Below are positions 46,425 through 55,545 of a DNA stretch of 64,000 nt, piece after piece. The DNA is taken from positions 171,177,598 through 171,241,597 of the forward strand of contig NC_062217.1 in assembly GCF_902686445.1 (NCBI RefSeq), in the 5' to 3' direction. The position numbers were made by a program, and so were the translations under genes. Every line of letters begins with the position of its first letter. Position 1 is the stretch's first letter. Source of the stretch: Sciurus carolinensis (Eukaryota; Chordata; Mammalia; Rodentia; Sciuridae). The notes under the pieces were generated by a model. That model saw only the letters and a program-made list of their open reading frames with translations. It was not told where the DNA came from and ran no database searches.

Positions 46425-46505
46425 TTTTACTGTGACCCTATCAAATCCAGCAGGTTAATTAACGTGGGACTAATCAGGGAATTAATCTCCACTTGTATAC
46501 TCCCC
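46425..46505. other. Candidate conserved non-coding element
   Basis: Within about 80 bp are 'caggttaattaacgtggg', 'actaatcagggaattaatctcc', giving TTAATTAA, TAATCAG and ATTAATC cores. It is repeat-free and flanked by GC-richer DNA. Enhancer-like texture; function is inference. Confidence 0.33.
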
Positions 46506-46577
46506 GTGCGCTCTGCAAGCTCTGGTAAGGCCACATGTGAGTGACAATGGAGTGGGCTGCCTAGGATGGAGGACAGT

Positions 46578-46603
46578 CCCTCTCTCTCTCTCTCTCTCTC
46601 TCT
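46578..46603. repeat. (TC)n microsatellite
   Basis: An uninterrupted run of 13 TC units. Confidence 0.97.
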
Positions 46604-46954
46604 GGGTCCCCAGAGGTCCCAATGGGTGCAAACTGACAAGGACCATCAGCCTTCTGCAAATGCCTGGCTTCTCCAAAGCTGAGAACCTTCTTCTGATGCT
46701 CTGGGCACTACGGATCTGTGAAGCTCACAGGTGATTCAAGAACCGCTTTAACTGACCCCAGGGCACAATTCGAACACAGCACCATAGGAAGACTTGCGTT
46801 AGCTCTACTTCCTGCTGGTTGCTTTTTGTCATCCCTTCATGCTGAAGAGCATGACTCTTCACAGTTCCTAGGATAAAGTCTCAGGAGGGCCCTGTGTCTG
46901 CCCCTGCTAATCTTATGGATGACTGGGCACCTATCTCCCAGCCACATGCCATGT

Positions 46955-47335
46955 GTGAGCTTCCCCTCACCCTGACTGCACACATGCTCATCCACCACAG
47001 GGCCTTTGCACATGTCATTACATTAGCGTAAACTGTTTCCCTGGTCTTCTTCTGGATCTCGGCTCCCATGACCTGGTCATGCGTCTCTCCTGACACCACC
47101 TTCAAAACCAAGGCAGGTTCCTATTTACAGGCTCTTTCTCCTTCAGAGCATGTGCCTCCAGTTGTAAATACAGTGACTGTGACTCTGCAGCTGATGTCTA
47201 CTTCCCCTCCACTGGAACCCCTACTGGAGCAGAAGCAATTACGCCTTTCTTGCCAAGGATTCCAAGCTCCTAAGAGAAGGTTGGACACACAGGGAGCCCT
47301 TAGGAAATAATTGTTGGAGAAAAAGAATGAATGAG
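46955..47335 (+). mobile_element. L2 LINE 3' portion
   Basis: 'caggcctttgcacatgtcattacattagcgtaaactgtttccctgg' is a variant of L2 'cagggcctttgcacttgctgttccctctgcctgg'. It is followed by 'cctgacaccaccttcaaaacc', 'ctactggagcagaagc' and a terminus 'agggagcccttaggaaataattgttggagaaaaagaatgaatga'. The first base group reads 'cagggcctttgcac' directly. Order and length fit the last ~380 bp of L2. Confidence 0.82.
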
Positions 47336-47489
47336 TAATAAATGTGGGAACCCACAAAAGCAAAGCCTCTTACGCAGGGAACATGGTGTCCAGAGCCCTC
47401 TGGAGTCCACTCCCTGTCCTCTGGAGCCCTGCACCACCCAGGATCCTCAGCACTTCCACCCAAGCCAGCTTTCCTTTTGTTTTTGGGTT

Positions 47490-47765
47490 TTTGTTTTACA
47501 GGTACCAGGTGTGCCTAACCACTGAGCCACATGCGCAGCCTTCTTCACGTGTTTTATTTATTTTTATTTTATTTTATTTTTTTGCAGTGCTGGGGATCGA
47601 CCCCAGGGCCTTGTGCTTGCGAGGCGAGCACTCTACCCACTGAACTATCTCCCCAGCCCACGTGTTTTATTTCTAGACAGGGTCTTGCCAAGTTGCTAAG
47701 TCGCCCAGGCGGCTCTGAACGCCTCCTGCCTCAGGCAGCGCCTCTGCACCGCTCCAGGCACCCTC
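47490..47765 (-). mobile_element. Dimeric B1+ID SINE (squirrel-type), interrupted
   Basis: On the minus strand this reads: a B1-like (7SL-derived) monomer at about 47765-47673 ('gcctgaggcaggagg', 'cagagccgcctgggcgacttagcaacttggcaagaccctgtctag'), an A-rich linker 'aaataaaacacgtg', then an ID-like monomer at 47545-47498 ('ggctgcgcatgtggctcagtggttagg...cctggtacc'), internally deleted. The linker is interrupted by a separate ID insertion. B1-ID dimers are known from squirrels and some relatives, which is my main taxonomic clue. Confidence 0.8.
47560..47658 (-). mobile_element. ID SINE inserted into the dimeric SINE
   Basis: A full ID body (47583-47658) with an A-rich tail on the minus strand, seen as T-rich 47560-47582. 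The minus strand has the A box 'tagttcagtgggtagagtg' and a B-box-like 'ggtcgatcccc'. A 14-bp direct repeat 'cacgtgttttattt' flanks it at 47546-47559 and 47659-47672. The element resembles the young ID type of squirrels. Confidence 0.93.
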
Positions 47766-48534
47766 CTCCCCTCCTCCTGCCGGCAGCAAGCCCTCCGGGA
47801 GCCCACTGCACCCCCGCTCAGGCCTCGGCTTGCCAGGGTCTGAATGAGCCCCCTGACCCACGACCCAGGGATTCCTCTTGCTCTGCTCCCGGTGGCCACG
47901 GGCCACAGCTCCGGCCACAGCTCCGGTGGATGGCTTGTACTGACAGCCACCGTGGGTCTCTCTCCCCACCTGGCATGCCTGCCACCTGCTCCCTCGCTGC
48001 ATCACCCCGACGGTCTGTAGCCAGGCAGGCTGTGCCCTCGCCAGCTTACACGCCTGGGATGCTTTTAAAATGAATTCAGAACAGAGCGAAGGCCACACTC
48101 GGGAAGTTTTCTTCGGAACAGCATAATGTCAAAATGCCAGGTGTACCCCAGTTATCCAACCGTGGGAAGGCTCGTGGCCTGCAGCACACACGCACAAGGA
48201 AATCCCAGACGCCGGCCCCTCCAACAAAGCATGTCACCTATGCCACAGCCGCCCGTCCACAAAGGACAGCCCCGAGTCGCGCGGGGGCTCTGAGGCCAGG
48301 TCTATGTGGATCCTACTTCCTAAGCCGCGGGAAGCGCAGGGTGTTTCTGAATAAGGAGAACTAGCGCCTCACATTCCGTTCTGTGCGCAAGTCCTGTGCA
48401 GAGTGACAGCAGAGTTTGGACTTTGGGTCCTTTGAAGTCCAACCTTAGCTGCTGCTTCTGAAAGAGGAGACAAGGTTCAGCTGTCTCTACGTGTCTAACA
48501 CCGGAGGACGTTTATGGGCTTGTTTTCACTTCTA
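47766..48534. other. Unassigned GC-rich sequence
   Basis: No exon recognised. A 12-bp tandem pair 'ggccacagctcc' occurs at 47900-47924, and CpG is raised at 48240-48345. Confidence 0.45.
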
Positions 48535-48655
48535 CCCGCTGGACTGCAATCCCCAAGGGTCAGTTCTGTGCCCAATGCTGCACCGGAAAGTCTAGAACAG
48601 CCCCGGGTCTAGCGCGTGCCCTCGGAGATGCGCACGCACGCAATGAATGAACCAA
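48535..48655 (+). mobile_element. L2 LINE 3' end
   Basis: 'gctggactgcaatccccaagggtcagttctgtgcccaatgctgcaccggaaagtctagaacagccccgg' and 'gcaatgaatgaa' follow 'ctagaatgtaagctccatgagggcagg...gttcactgctgtatccccagcgcctagaacagtgcctgg...ttgaatgaatgaa'. Confidence 0.6.
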
Positions 48656-48790
48656 GGGCCTGGGAGCCAGCTGGGGAATGCTCATGATTTACGGTTAAAG
48701 CGACAGGTAACACCCTTAACTGTCCACTGTGATTTGTGGTCTCCACTCATCGAAAGATCTATGGAAAATAAAAATTTTTAATGGAAGATT

Positions 48791-48816
48791 TTTTAATGGA
48801 AAATATTCCATTAAAA
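48791..48816. other. Perfect 11-bp inverted repeat (hairpin)
   Basis: TTTTAATGGAA and TTCCATTAAAA surround the loop AATA. An extra upstream copy of 'tttttaatggaa' at about 48775-48786 could compete for pairing. It lies in AT-rich repeat-free DNA. Confidence 0.7.
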
Positions 48817-48984
48817 TTTTAAGAAAGAAAGAATGGAAAGAGCATTCACAGTGAACAGGACCCCTTGGTTTCTCAGAACTGGTAATTTTCTGTCTTTTTG
48901 AAATGACCGCCAAGCAGCTCTTCAAAAATCAAGTGTCTCCTCTACCATGAAGCCTCCTGGGGACCCGAGGTGTGCTAGGTCCAC

Positions 48985-49070
48985 TTGTCCACCAGACTGG
49001 GAGTCCCCAGGGCAGGCCACCTGCTCATCTGTTGATTTAAGCACTGATCAGTGCCTAGGAAAGCCCGCAG
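48985..49070 (+). mobile_element. Possible L2 3' fragment
   Basis: 'ccagactgggagtccccagggcaggccacctgctcatctgttgatttaagcactgatcagtgcctagg' loosely follows L2 'gactgtaagctccatgagggcagg...cagtgcctgg'. Confidence 0.4.
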
Positions 49071-49148
49071 TGAGAGGTGGACTCTAAAGAATGTGATAAA
49101 GAAGGAGATGGAGAGGAGACCTGGCCAATGCCCATAGTACCAATCATT

Positions 49149-49914
49149 TTTTAAATTTTTTATTTGTTCTTTTTAGTTTTACATGATTCTAGAATGTATT
49201 TTGACATGTCATACATACATGGAGTATGACTTCTCAATTCCTGTGGTTGTACATGGTGTGGAGTTTCACTGGTTGTGTGTTCATATGCGAACATAGAAAA
49301 GCTACGTCTGATTCACTCCACTGTCTTCCTATTCCTGTCCCCCCTCCCTTCCCTTCATTCCCCCTTGTCTAATCCAAAGTACTTCTATTCTCCCCCCACC
49401 TCTTATGGTGTGTTAGCATCCACATATCAGAGAGAATATTCGACCTTTGGTTTTTGGGGATTGTCATATTTCACTTAGCATGACATTCTTCAGCTTTATC
49501 CATTTACCTGCAAATGCCATAATTTCATTCCTCTTTATGGCTAATATTCTAATATGTGTATGCACCACATTTCCTTTATCCACTCATCTGTTTAGGGTGT
49601 CTACGTTGGTTCCACAGCTTAGCTGTTGTGAATTGAGCTGCTGTGAACATTGATGTGGCTGTATCCCTGTAGTATGCTGATTTTAAGTCCCTCGGGCATA
49701 TGCCAAAGAGTAGGATAGCTGGGTCAAATGGTGGTTCCATTCCAAGTTTTCTGAAGAATCTCCGTACTGCTTTCCAGAGTGCTTGCACCAATTTACAGTC
49801 CCACCAGCAATGTGAGTGTGCCCTTTCCCCACATCCTCGCCAATATTTACCGTTGCTTGTGTTCTTGATAATTGCCATTCTGACTGGAGTGAGATGGAAG
49901 CTCAGTGGAGTTTT

Positions 49915-49953
<39 letters not shown>

Positions 49954-50264
49954 GCAGTGCTGGGGATTGAACCCAGGGCCTCGTGCTCAGTGGAGTTTTA
50001 ATTGGCATTTCTCTAATTGCTGGAGATGTGAACATTTTCTCACATATTTGTTGACTGATCACATATCTTCTGTGACGTGTCTGTTGGGTTCATTTGCCCA
50101 CTTATTGATTGGGTTATTTGGTTTTTTGGTGTTAAGTTTGTGAGTTCTTCATATATCCCGGAGATTAAGGCTCTATCCGAGGTGTGTGTGGTGAAGATTT
50201 CCCCCCACTCTGTAGGCTCTCTTGTCACGTCTTGACTGTTTCCTTTGCTGTGAAGAACTCAGCT
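49149..50264 (-). mobile_element. Lineage L1, antisense, 5' truncated
   Basis: A ~1.1 kb L1 3' portion on the minus strand. The poly(A) tail appears as T-rich DNA at about 49149-49165, followed by the 3' UTR and the C-terminal end of ORF2. The frame 49576-49878 (minus) encodes the typical ORF2 tail, with CWWDCKLVQALWK and DPAILLFG. ORF2 is interrupted by an ID insertion at 49915-49984 and by the 5' truncation near 50264, so no functional protein can be made. Possible degenerate target duplication 'ccaatc(a)ttt' lies at 49139 and 50266. Confidence 0.95.
49915..49984 (-). mobile_element. 5'-truncated ID SINE inside the L1
   Basis: Minus-strand ID 3' half ('gcacgaggccctgggttcaatccccagcactgc') with a (CAA)n tail, seen as (TTG)n at 49917-49952. 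A perfect 15-bp direct repeat 'gctcagtggagtttt' flanks it at 49900-49914 and 49985-49999. The 5' part with the A box is missing, so the copy cannot be transcribed from its own promoter. Confidence 0.93.
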
Positions 50265-50580
50265 CCAATCTTTAGGTGAGGATCTGAACACAGTGACTTT
50301 GGTGGTGAAGTAAAAGAACGTACTCATAAGACATCTGGAGACCTCCACCTGTGCAGGGGCATGTGACCTGTCCTATGGACGCCCCTGCGGTAGGCGTGGT
50401 GGCCCTGCGTGGTTTCCCCAGCTGCCACCACTGAGGAGGGAGGAAGTAAGAACACGTCCTCTAAGTTTTTTCCTTGGGATTGGTTAATAGTGTGCTCGGG
50501 GTGTTTGCAACCCTAGGGCTGAACTACACCTCAGGTGTGCCGCACGGCAGCCATGATGGAGAGGCTCAGTGAAGGCTTGC
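50265..50580. other. Unassigned non-coding sequence
   Basis: No nameable repeat or exon is seen between the L1 and the G-rich array. Confidence 0.4.
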
Positions 50581-50585
50581 AGGAA

Positions 50586-50757
50586 AAGAGGAGGGAGGAA
50601 GGGAGGGGGAGGGGGGGAGGGAGGGGGAGGAGAGGGAGGGAGAGGGAGGGAGGGGGGGAGAGGGAGGGAGGTGGGAGAGGGAGGGAGGGGGGGAGAGGGA
50701 GGGAGAGGGAGGGGAGAGGGAGGGAGGGGGGGAGAGGGAGGGGAGAGGGAGGGGAGA
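50586..50757. repeat. (GGGA)n-type G-rich purine array
   Basis: About 170 bp of nearly pure G/A with units such as GGGAGAGGGAGG and long G runs (up to 8). Runs of three or more G recur at short spacing, which permits G-quadruplexes and, as polypurine, triplex DNA. Frames through it give only Gly-Arg-Glu or Pro-Ser-Leu peptides. Confidence 0.97.
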
Positions 50758-51139
50758 GCCTGCCCAAGGTGAGCGGCTAGGGTGGACACCAGCCCCTGGC
50801 CTGCGACACCTGGGGTTTATGTGACACTCTTTCTATGAGTAGAAACATTTTGTCGCCAACAAATGAGGTCTTGCTCTAGTTCTTACCATGCACCACACAG
50901 AGGGAGCCCTGATCAGCCCAACCACTTCCCAAGTGATCAAGTGACTCCTAACACACTCCTTCCAAGCCTGTCAGCATTAGGTCTCTGAACACGACATGTC
51001 CTTTAGTGAAAGGACAATAATCTACCAAAGCCACCTAATGGGGAAAAGACAAGCCCCTTTTCAGCTGCCAGTGGCCCGGGGCCTGTTCAGACAGGTCACA
51101 GGAGGAACCAGCTCATGCATCCCCCAGCCACTCTCTGAG
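50758..51139. other. Unassigned non-coding sequence
   Basis: No nameable repeat or exon recognised. Confidence 0.4.
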
Positions 51140-51262
51140 AGGGGCAAGAAACTATCATTGCCACTTACAGTTGGGAGCTTGAGAGGCTAAGCACCACGTC
51201 CAAGGCCACACATACCCGGTGAGCAAGTTAAGGAGCTCAGGCCGAACCTGGGTGGAGAGGCT
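51140..51262 (-). mobile_element. MIR SINE
   Basis: 'ttgccacttacagttgggagcttgagaggctaagcaccacgtccaaggccacacatacccggtgagcaag...gccgaacctggg' fits antisense MIR 'attttacagatgaggaaactgaggcacagagaggttaagtaacttgcccaaggtcacacagctagtaag...attcgaacccagg'. Confidence 0.75.
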
Positions 51263-51437
51263 CCCTCCTCGGGATGGAAAACCACGACTAGGACCAAGCA
51301 CCTTAAAAAGTCCAAGGCACCACAGGGACGTGGGCGCTCTGGGGGGCAAAGCCCCTTGGTGTGCTTTGCTGCGTTTTGATTCTCCAAAGTCCATGAGAAG
51401 CAGCCTGGACACTAAGTTGTTTTCTTTTCTTTTCTTT

Positions 51438-51515
51438 TTTAATTATTGTAGAAAATAAAACTGAGGCCCAGAGAGAGTAAAGGATGCATGTGTCCAAGGG
51501 CCCTGTCACGCACAC
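51438..51515 (-). mobile_element. MIR SINE fragment
   Basis: 'attattgtagaaaataaaactgaggcccagagagagtaaaggatgcatgtgtccaagggccctgtcac' follows antisense MIR 'attttacagatgaggaaactgaggcacagagaggttaagtaacttgcccaaggtcac'. Confidence 0.6.
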
Positions 51516-51904
51516 CAGCCTCCTGGCCTCACCCCTGCATGGCGGCCCCTCACCGAGCAGTGCGTCTTCCTCCAGTGCCACTCCACAGGAGCTCCGTGGT
51601 CAAACCTGAGGTCCACTAGGACAACAGCGTCATCCACAACAGACTGACGCTCCTGGACTGAGTGTTGCAGTCTGAACAGGGAACCCCGTGTGTGAGACCA
51701 AGTGCTGGGGAGCAGCTCTCACGTCCTGAACTCGGTCTCCCAGGTCCTCGGGAGGACGGGGCTCCAGAGAACACTCGTGTTCTGGTCTGGCAGTTTCTGT
51801 TGTTTCCCGGCCCTCTCCTCAAGCTGCTCCACTCTGGACCCACAACCCTTTATCTGCAATCCTAAGGCACGGAACTCTGAAATCCACGGGGTTTTCTCCC
51901 TGTG
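51516..51904. other. Unassigned non-coding sequence
   Basis: No nameable repeat or exon. Confidence 0.4.
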
Positions 51905-52060
51905 TTTGTAGCAAATTAATATGCCAGCAAAACCTTAACTAAGCTAACCCGAGGCTATTTATAATATTAATTTATTCCATTTAGTGTGAATATTCATAAA
52001 TTTTATGGCAAAAACATCGGCAAGCTTAATTACAGGTGCCACCTCAGATCCCATTGGAGA
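51905..52060. other. Candidate conserved non-coding element
   Basis: Repeat-free and AT-rich, with 'tttataatattaatttattcc', 'attcataaattttatggc' (a TTTATGG-type Hox/Cdx core) and 'gcttaattacaggtgcc', in which a TAATTA homeodomain core directly abuts the E-box CAGGTG. Motifs are seen; a regulatory role is inferred. Confidence 0.33.
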
Positions 52061-52194
52061 TACCGCACAGACTCATCCTGGTAAAATCCGAAGGACTGAA
52101 TCACGTTTGGTCCACAGAGTTTAGCGTGGAGGATGCAGGTCAGTATTGTAGGCATTACTGACGAACACTTGTCCCCAGGCCCTCTCAGTCAGTC

Positions 52195-52340
52195 CAGATA
52201 GCAACCCCAAGACAGGGGTGGTCCCTGCATGTTACAGACGGATGCATCAGCCACTTGCTCTGGGTCACAGATCCGCTAAACCCAGAGGCAGAGAAGACTC
52301 ATCCTGATTCAAATGCTGCCACTTTATCCCCCACACCACA
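52195..52340 (-). mobile_element. MIR SINE fragment
   Basis: 'caaccccaagacaggggtggtccctgcatgttacagacggatgcatcagccacttgctctgggtcacagatccgctaaacccagaggcagag' follows antisense MIR from 'acaaccctatgaggtaggtactattattatccccattttacagatgagg' to 'ttgcccaaggtcacacagctagtaag'. Confidence 0.68.
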
Positions 52341-54189
52341 GTACTTGGGCCCTCCCTTCCCCAACTAGCGTGAGTGCCGTGCGTGTGTAGGAGTGTGCAG
52401 GTGTGTGCATTTGCCTGGTGGGGGTCGAGAAGGCTCCTGAGTTCCTTAGGTCACTGGGCTCACAAATCGGGATGGAAACTTCATACACCCAGGAAAGAAG
52501 AAAGGGGAGAAAACAGCTGGGGTTCCAGGGCTACAAGAGCCCTGCTACCAAGACTGCCGCCCGCTGCGAATCTGCTCGCCGGACACGTGCTTGGTCCACA
52601 GGGAAACAGGGGAGATCTCAAATCTACTTGTATCCCAGGGAGCCAAAGACCAAGGTGGATTTTGGGCTGGGTCTCCTCTTGAGAACAATGATCGGCATTG
52701 TTCTAACAATGAAAACAAGGCTATCTCTTTTCAGCACCCAGATGCCTTCTCTCCGAAAGGGGGCAGAGAGCTTGTGGGTGGCTGGGTCCCCGTCGGAGGG
52801 CTGTTAGTGCAGCCTCTCTTGGGAACGGTACACACTGTCCAACGCCAATCCGGATGCATGACCAATCTTTGCCAGTGCTACACGTTTGTTTTCAATCTTC
52901 TGAACTCTCTTCTGCAACAATAATTAATGTCAGACAGTGTATTTTCAGGTTAATGCAACCCTGCACCTCTAATAACTCAAAGCTGAGATTTATCTCTCCA
53001 CCATGACTCCCTCTTCATGCTTCAGCTCTTCATGTTTACATCTGGTTTAACTTTTTCTAATCTAAAATAAATCAGCATGAAAAGCATTAGATTTTTCATT
53101 TAGATTCTCAATTGCTTTTTATTACTGAGATAATGTCCCTTATCTGATTGCAAGTGGTGGATTGTTCCCTCGCTAGGATCTGAAGGAGGACGCCACAGTC
53201 CAGGCTTCCCGAGGCTCCGTGTTTCTCCTTCACTCTTGTGTTCAAGGGTAGTAAGCGTCTGTGAGGCTCTGCTTTCAACACGAGCCACGTCCACCTGGGC
53301 AGAGGCCACCTCATTGCCATCACTCCTTCTCTTGAGAGGTTCCTGCAGGAACGGCGTGCCCTGGCCACCTAGTGAGAAGGGGTCCGCAGTGAGTTCTTTC
53401 TTCAGGCCCCCACCCCAGGGTAACCAAGGGACCACAGCACCCGCTCTGGATGCAGGTACAAAGGAGGCAGCAGGATGAGGCATGGGCTGGAGGTTTCTGT
53501 GCAAGTGTCAGGCACAGGGAGGGGACGGTGACTTCCAAACACTGGCAAGTTAATTACCCAGTTTCAGAGTCAAAATTTAGCTCAACTGGTTTGCATATCA
53601 AAGTGGTAGATCCCGATTCCTTAAGTGTTCCTTCCAGCGGGTTCTATCATGTTTCCTTTCATTGGTGACATGTCCAGAAACAGAGTCCGTTTCTGGAAGC
53701 GCTCCCCCATGATCGTTCACCATCGCCTCCTACTTTCCCTCAATCAGAGTCCCGCGTGGTGTGAGCTACTTAAGAATCAAGTGTGCTGAGGTCCCCTTGA
53801 CCTTGGAATCCCTCAGGAAGTCCTGAGAATTCATCATAGCTCACTAAGCTCTACAACTCCATGGATGTTCTTCTCCTTTCAAAGCAAAGGAAACAGAAAG
53901 AAAAACAAATCACTAAGCAGGACCAAGGTGCTCCTGACCCCCTGGCTCACCTGCTCCCCCGGAGCTCCTCCCTGGCCCAGGCAAAAGACTTCACATTTTA
54001 CACAAAGCATATCATTCACACTGGCGGCTCCTTCTTGCGATTGTTTTTATTTCAACCAGACTGATAGTGACCTAAAAGGTGCCCTTCTGTATACCTGATG
54101 TCACACCTTCTCAGACCTGGGGGAGCCGCTGGCTTCTGCTAATTGCAGGGTAGCAGGTTTGATCCTCAATGGCTCTGTCACAGTTGCAC
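52341..54189. other. Unassigned non-coding sequence
   Basis: No exon or nameable repeat is recognised. AT-rich parts at 52920-53110 and 53540-53660. Confidence 0.4.
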
Positions 54190-54260
54190 CGCCGAGTGCT
54201 AAATGCTTCATAGGCATTGTGCAATCTCCATGGCAACCCTAGGGGAAAGGGTCTACTCCA
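54190..54260 (-). mobile_element. MIR SINE fragment
   Basis: 'gagtgctaaatgcttcataggcattgtgcaatctccatggcaaccctaggggaaagggtctact' follows antisense MIR 'tgtgctaagcgctttacatgcattatctcatttaatcctcacaacaaccctatgaggtaggtacta'. Confidence 0.72.
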
Positions 54261-54349
54261 GCTCAGCTTCAAGGCTAGGAAGACTATTCTCAGTATGATT
54301 ACTCATAAGAATAGCAGCAGTCTGTGATCAGCAGCCAAATGGGAGAGGC

Positions 54350-54478
54350 TCCTACTGCGAGACAAGGGTGGCCCTAAGCACTTTCCTCAGGGGACCTTAA
54401 TCTGCGCCCACAGCAGCACAAGAGGATGGTACTGTTGTGGCTCCATTAGATACAGAAGCTACTGACACTGGAGAAGGC
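54350..54478 (-). mobile_element. MIR SINE
   Basis: 'gctcctactgcgagacaagggtggccctaagcactttcctcaggggaccttaatctgcgcccacagcagcacaagaggatggtactgttgtggctccattagatacagaagctactgacac' follows antisense MIR from 'cctactatgtgccaggcac' through 'gaggtaggtactattattatccccattttacagatgaggaaactgaggcac'. Confidence 0.78.
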
Positions 54479-54639
54479 AAGAATCCAACAAAGTCAGAGT
54501 TAAAACTGGCAGATCCGGTTGTGCCTGCACCAGGCCCAGACCCTCAGCCCTCCCCTGCCTCAAGAGAACGTCGTGGATTTAATCGAGATGCTGGTACTCG
54601 TGACATAAACTCACGTAGCACAAACGACTGCGCGCTGCA

Positions 54640-54893
54640 GGATCTCCATCACGAACGTTCCAGAACAGTCCAGAACAGCAGCAGCTGGATCCGCGGGTGC
54701 CAGGGACTAGGTTGCCGGGGCTCCGAGGGTACAGGGCCCAAAGGAACCTCTGGGGTTGGTGAAAACGTCCTAGATTGCAATTTGGGACTGGTTATACCAC
54801 TGTTTGCATCTGCCAGAACAAAATGAGTTGCGCCTTTTAAATGCATGAATATGTATGAATGTAAATTATACCTTAATAAGGCTGACTTTTTAA
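54640..54893 (+). mobile_element. Old L1M 3' UTR fragment
   Basis: 'gggtgccagggactaggttgccgggg', 'ctggggttggtgaaaacgtcctagattg' and 'aaatgagttgcgccttttaaatgcatgaatatgtatgaatgtaaattataccttaataaggctg' match L1M 'ggttgccagggactgggg', 'ctggggtgatgaaaatgttctaaaattg' and 'tgtacactttaaatgggtgaattgtatggtatgtgaattatatctcaataaagctg'. Confidence 0.82.
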
Positions 54894-54904
54894 AAACGCC
54901 GATT

Positions 54905-55015
54905 TAGCTTAGAGTTGCAATTCAACAAACACAGGGTACAAGAAATAAGACCCAGACACTGCCCTCAGAGATCTCACCATCTGGTGACAGAGCCCACGCA
55001 GAGACAGTCTCAGGT
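54905..55015 (-). mobile_element. L2 LINE 3' end
   Basis: 'gcaattcaacaaacacagggtacaagaaataagacccagacactgccctcagagatctcaccatctggtgacagag' follows antisense L2 'cattcaacaaatatttattgag..ggatacagcagtgaacaagacagacaaagtccctgccctcatggagcttacattctagtgg'. Confidence 0.62.
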
Positions 55016-55097
55016 ACGTAGAATCTGTGTTCTTTAAGCACAAGCAAGGGCAGGGCCGGCTTCCTGGGGGGACCTGTGCATTCACACAGTTGGCCTC

Positions 55098-55545
55098 TGT
55101 ACCTCAAATGGTTTTTTATTGTAAGACATAAGATTCATCACATTAACCATTTTTGGTGTACAGTGATGTGCGTTCCCAATGCTGCGTGACCATGCCGCCG
55201 TCCCCTGCAGAACTCCTCATCCCTGAATGGAAACTCCGTACCTGGCACAGAGTAGCCCCACCCCCTCCCACAGTCACGGCCTCCAGTCTACTTGTCTCTG
55301 TTCACTTGACCATTCCAGGTGCCTCATGGGAGTGGAGTCCGGTGGCATTTGTCCTTGTGTCTGGGTCTTTGACCCAGCAGAGTGTCCTCGGGTCCCTCAT
55401 GTTGTCGGAAGGTTGCCAGTTCACCCTGCTGATGGTCCTTTGACGCATGCTTGTCTTTAATTTAGATGAAGTCTAACTTACCAGTTTCAAGCCTACGCCT
55501 TTGGAATCGCCATCTTGAATTTTTGATAATTCTGTCTTTGAACTT
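55098..55545 (-). mobile_element. Antisense old L1M fragment with internal deletion
   Basis: First part: 'cattaaccatttttggtgtacagtgatgtgcgttcccaatgctgcgtgacc', 'aatggaaactccgtacc', 'cattccaggtgcctcatgggagtggagtccggtggcatttgtccttgtgtctgg' (antisense L1 3' UTR). Second part, from about 55437: 'ctttgacgcatgcttgtctttaatttagatgaagtctaacttaccag' (antisense ORF2). The intervening ORF2 sequence is missing. Confidence 0.82.

Noticed and set aside
49576..49878. 100-codon minus frame with clear protein similarity
   Set aside because: It is the end of L1 ORF2 in a truncated, interrupted copy and not a host gene. Annotated as part of the L1.
50484..50789. Pro/Ser/Leu-rich minus frames and Gly/Arg/Glu-rich plus frames
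   Set aside because: Translation of the (GGGA)n array.
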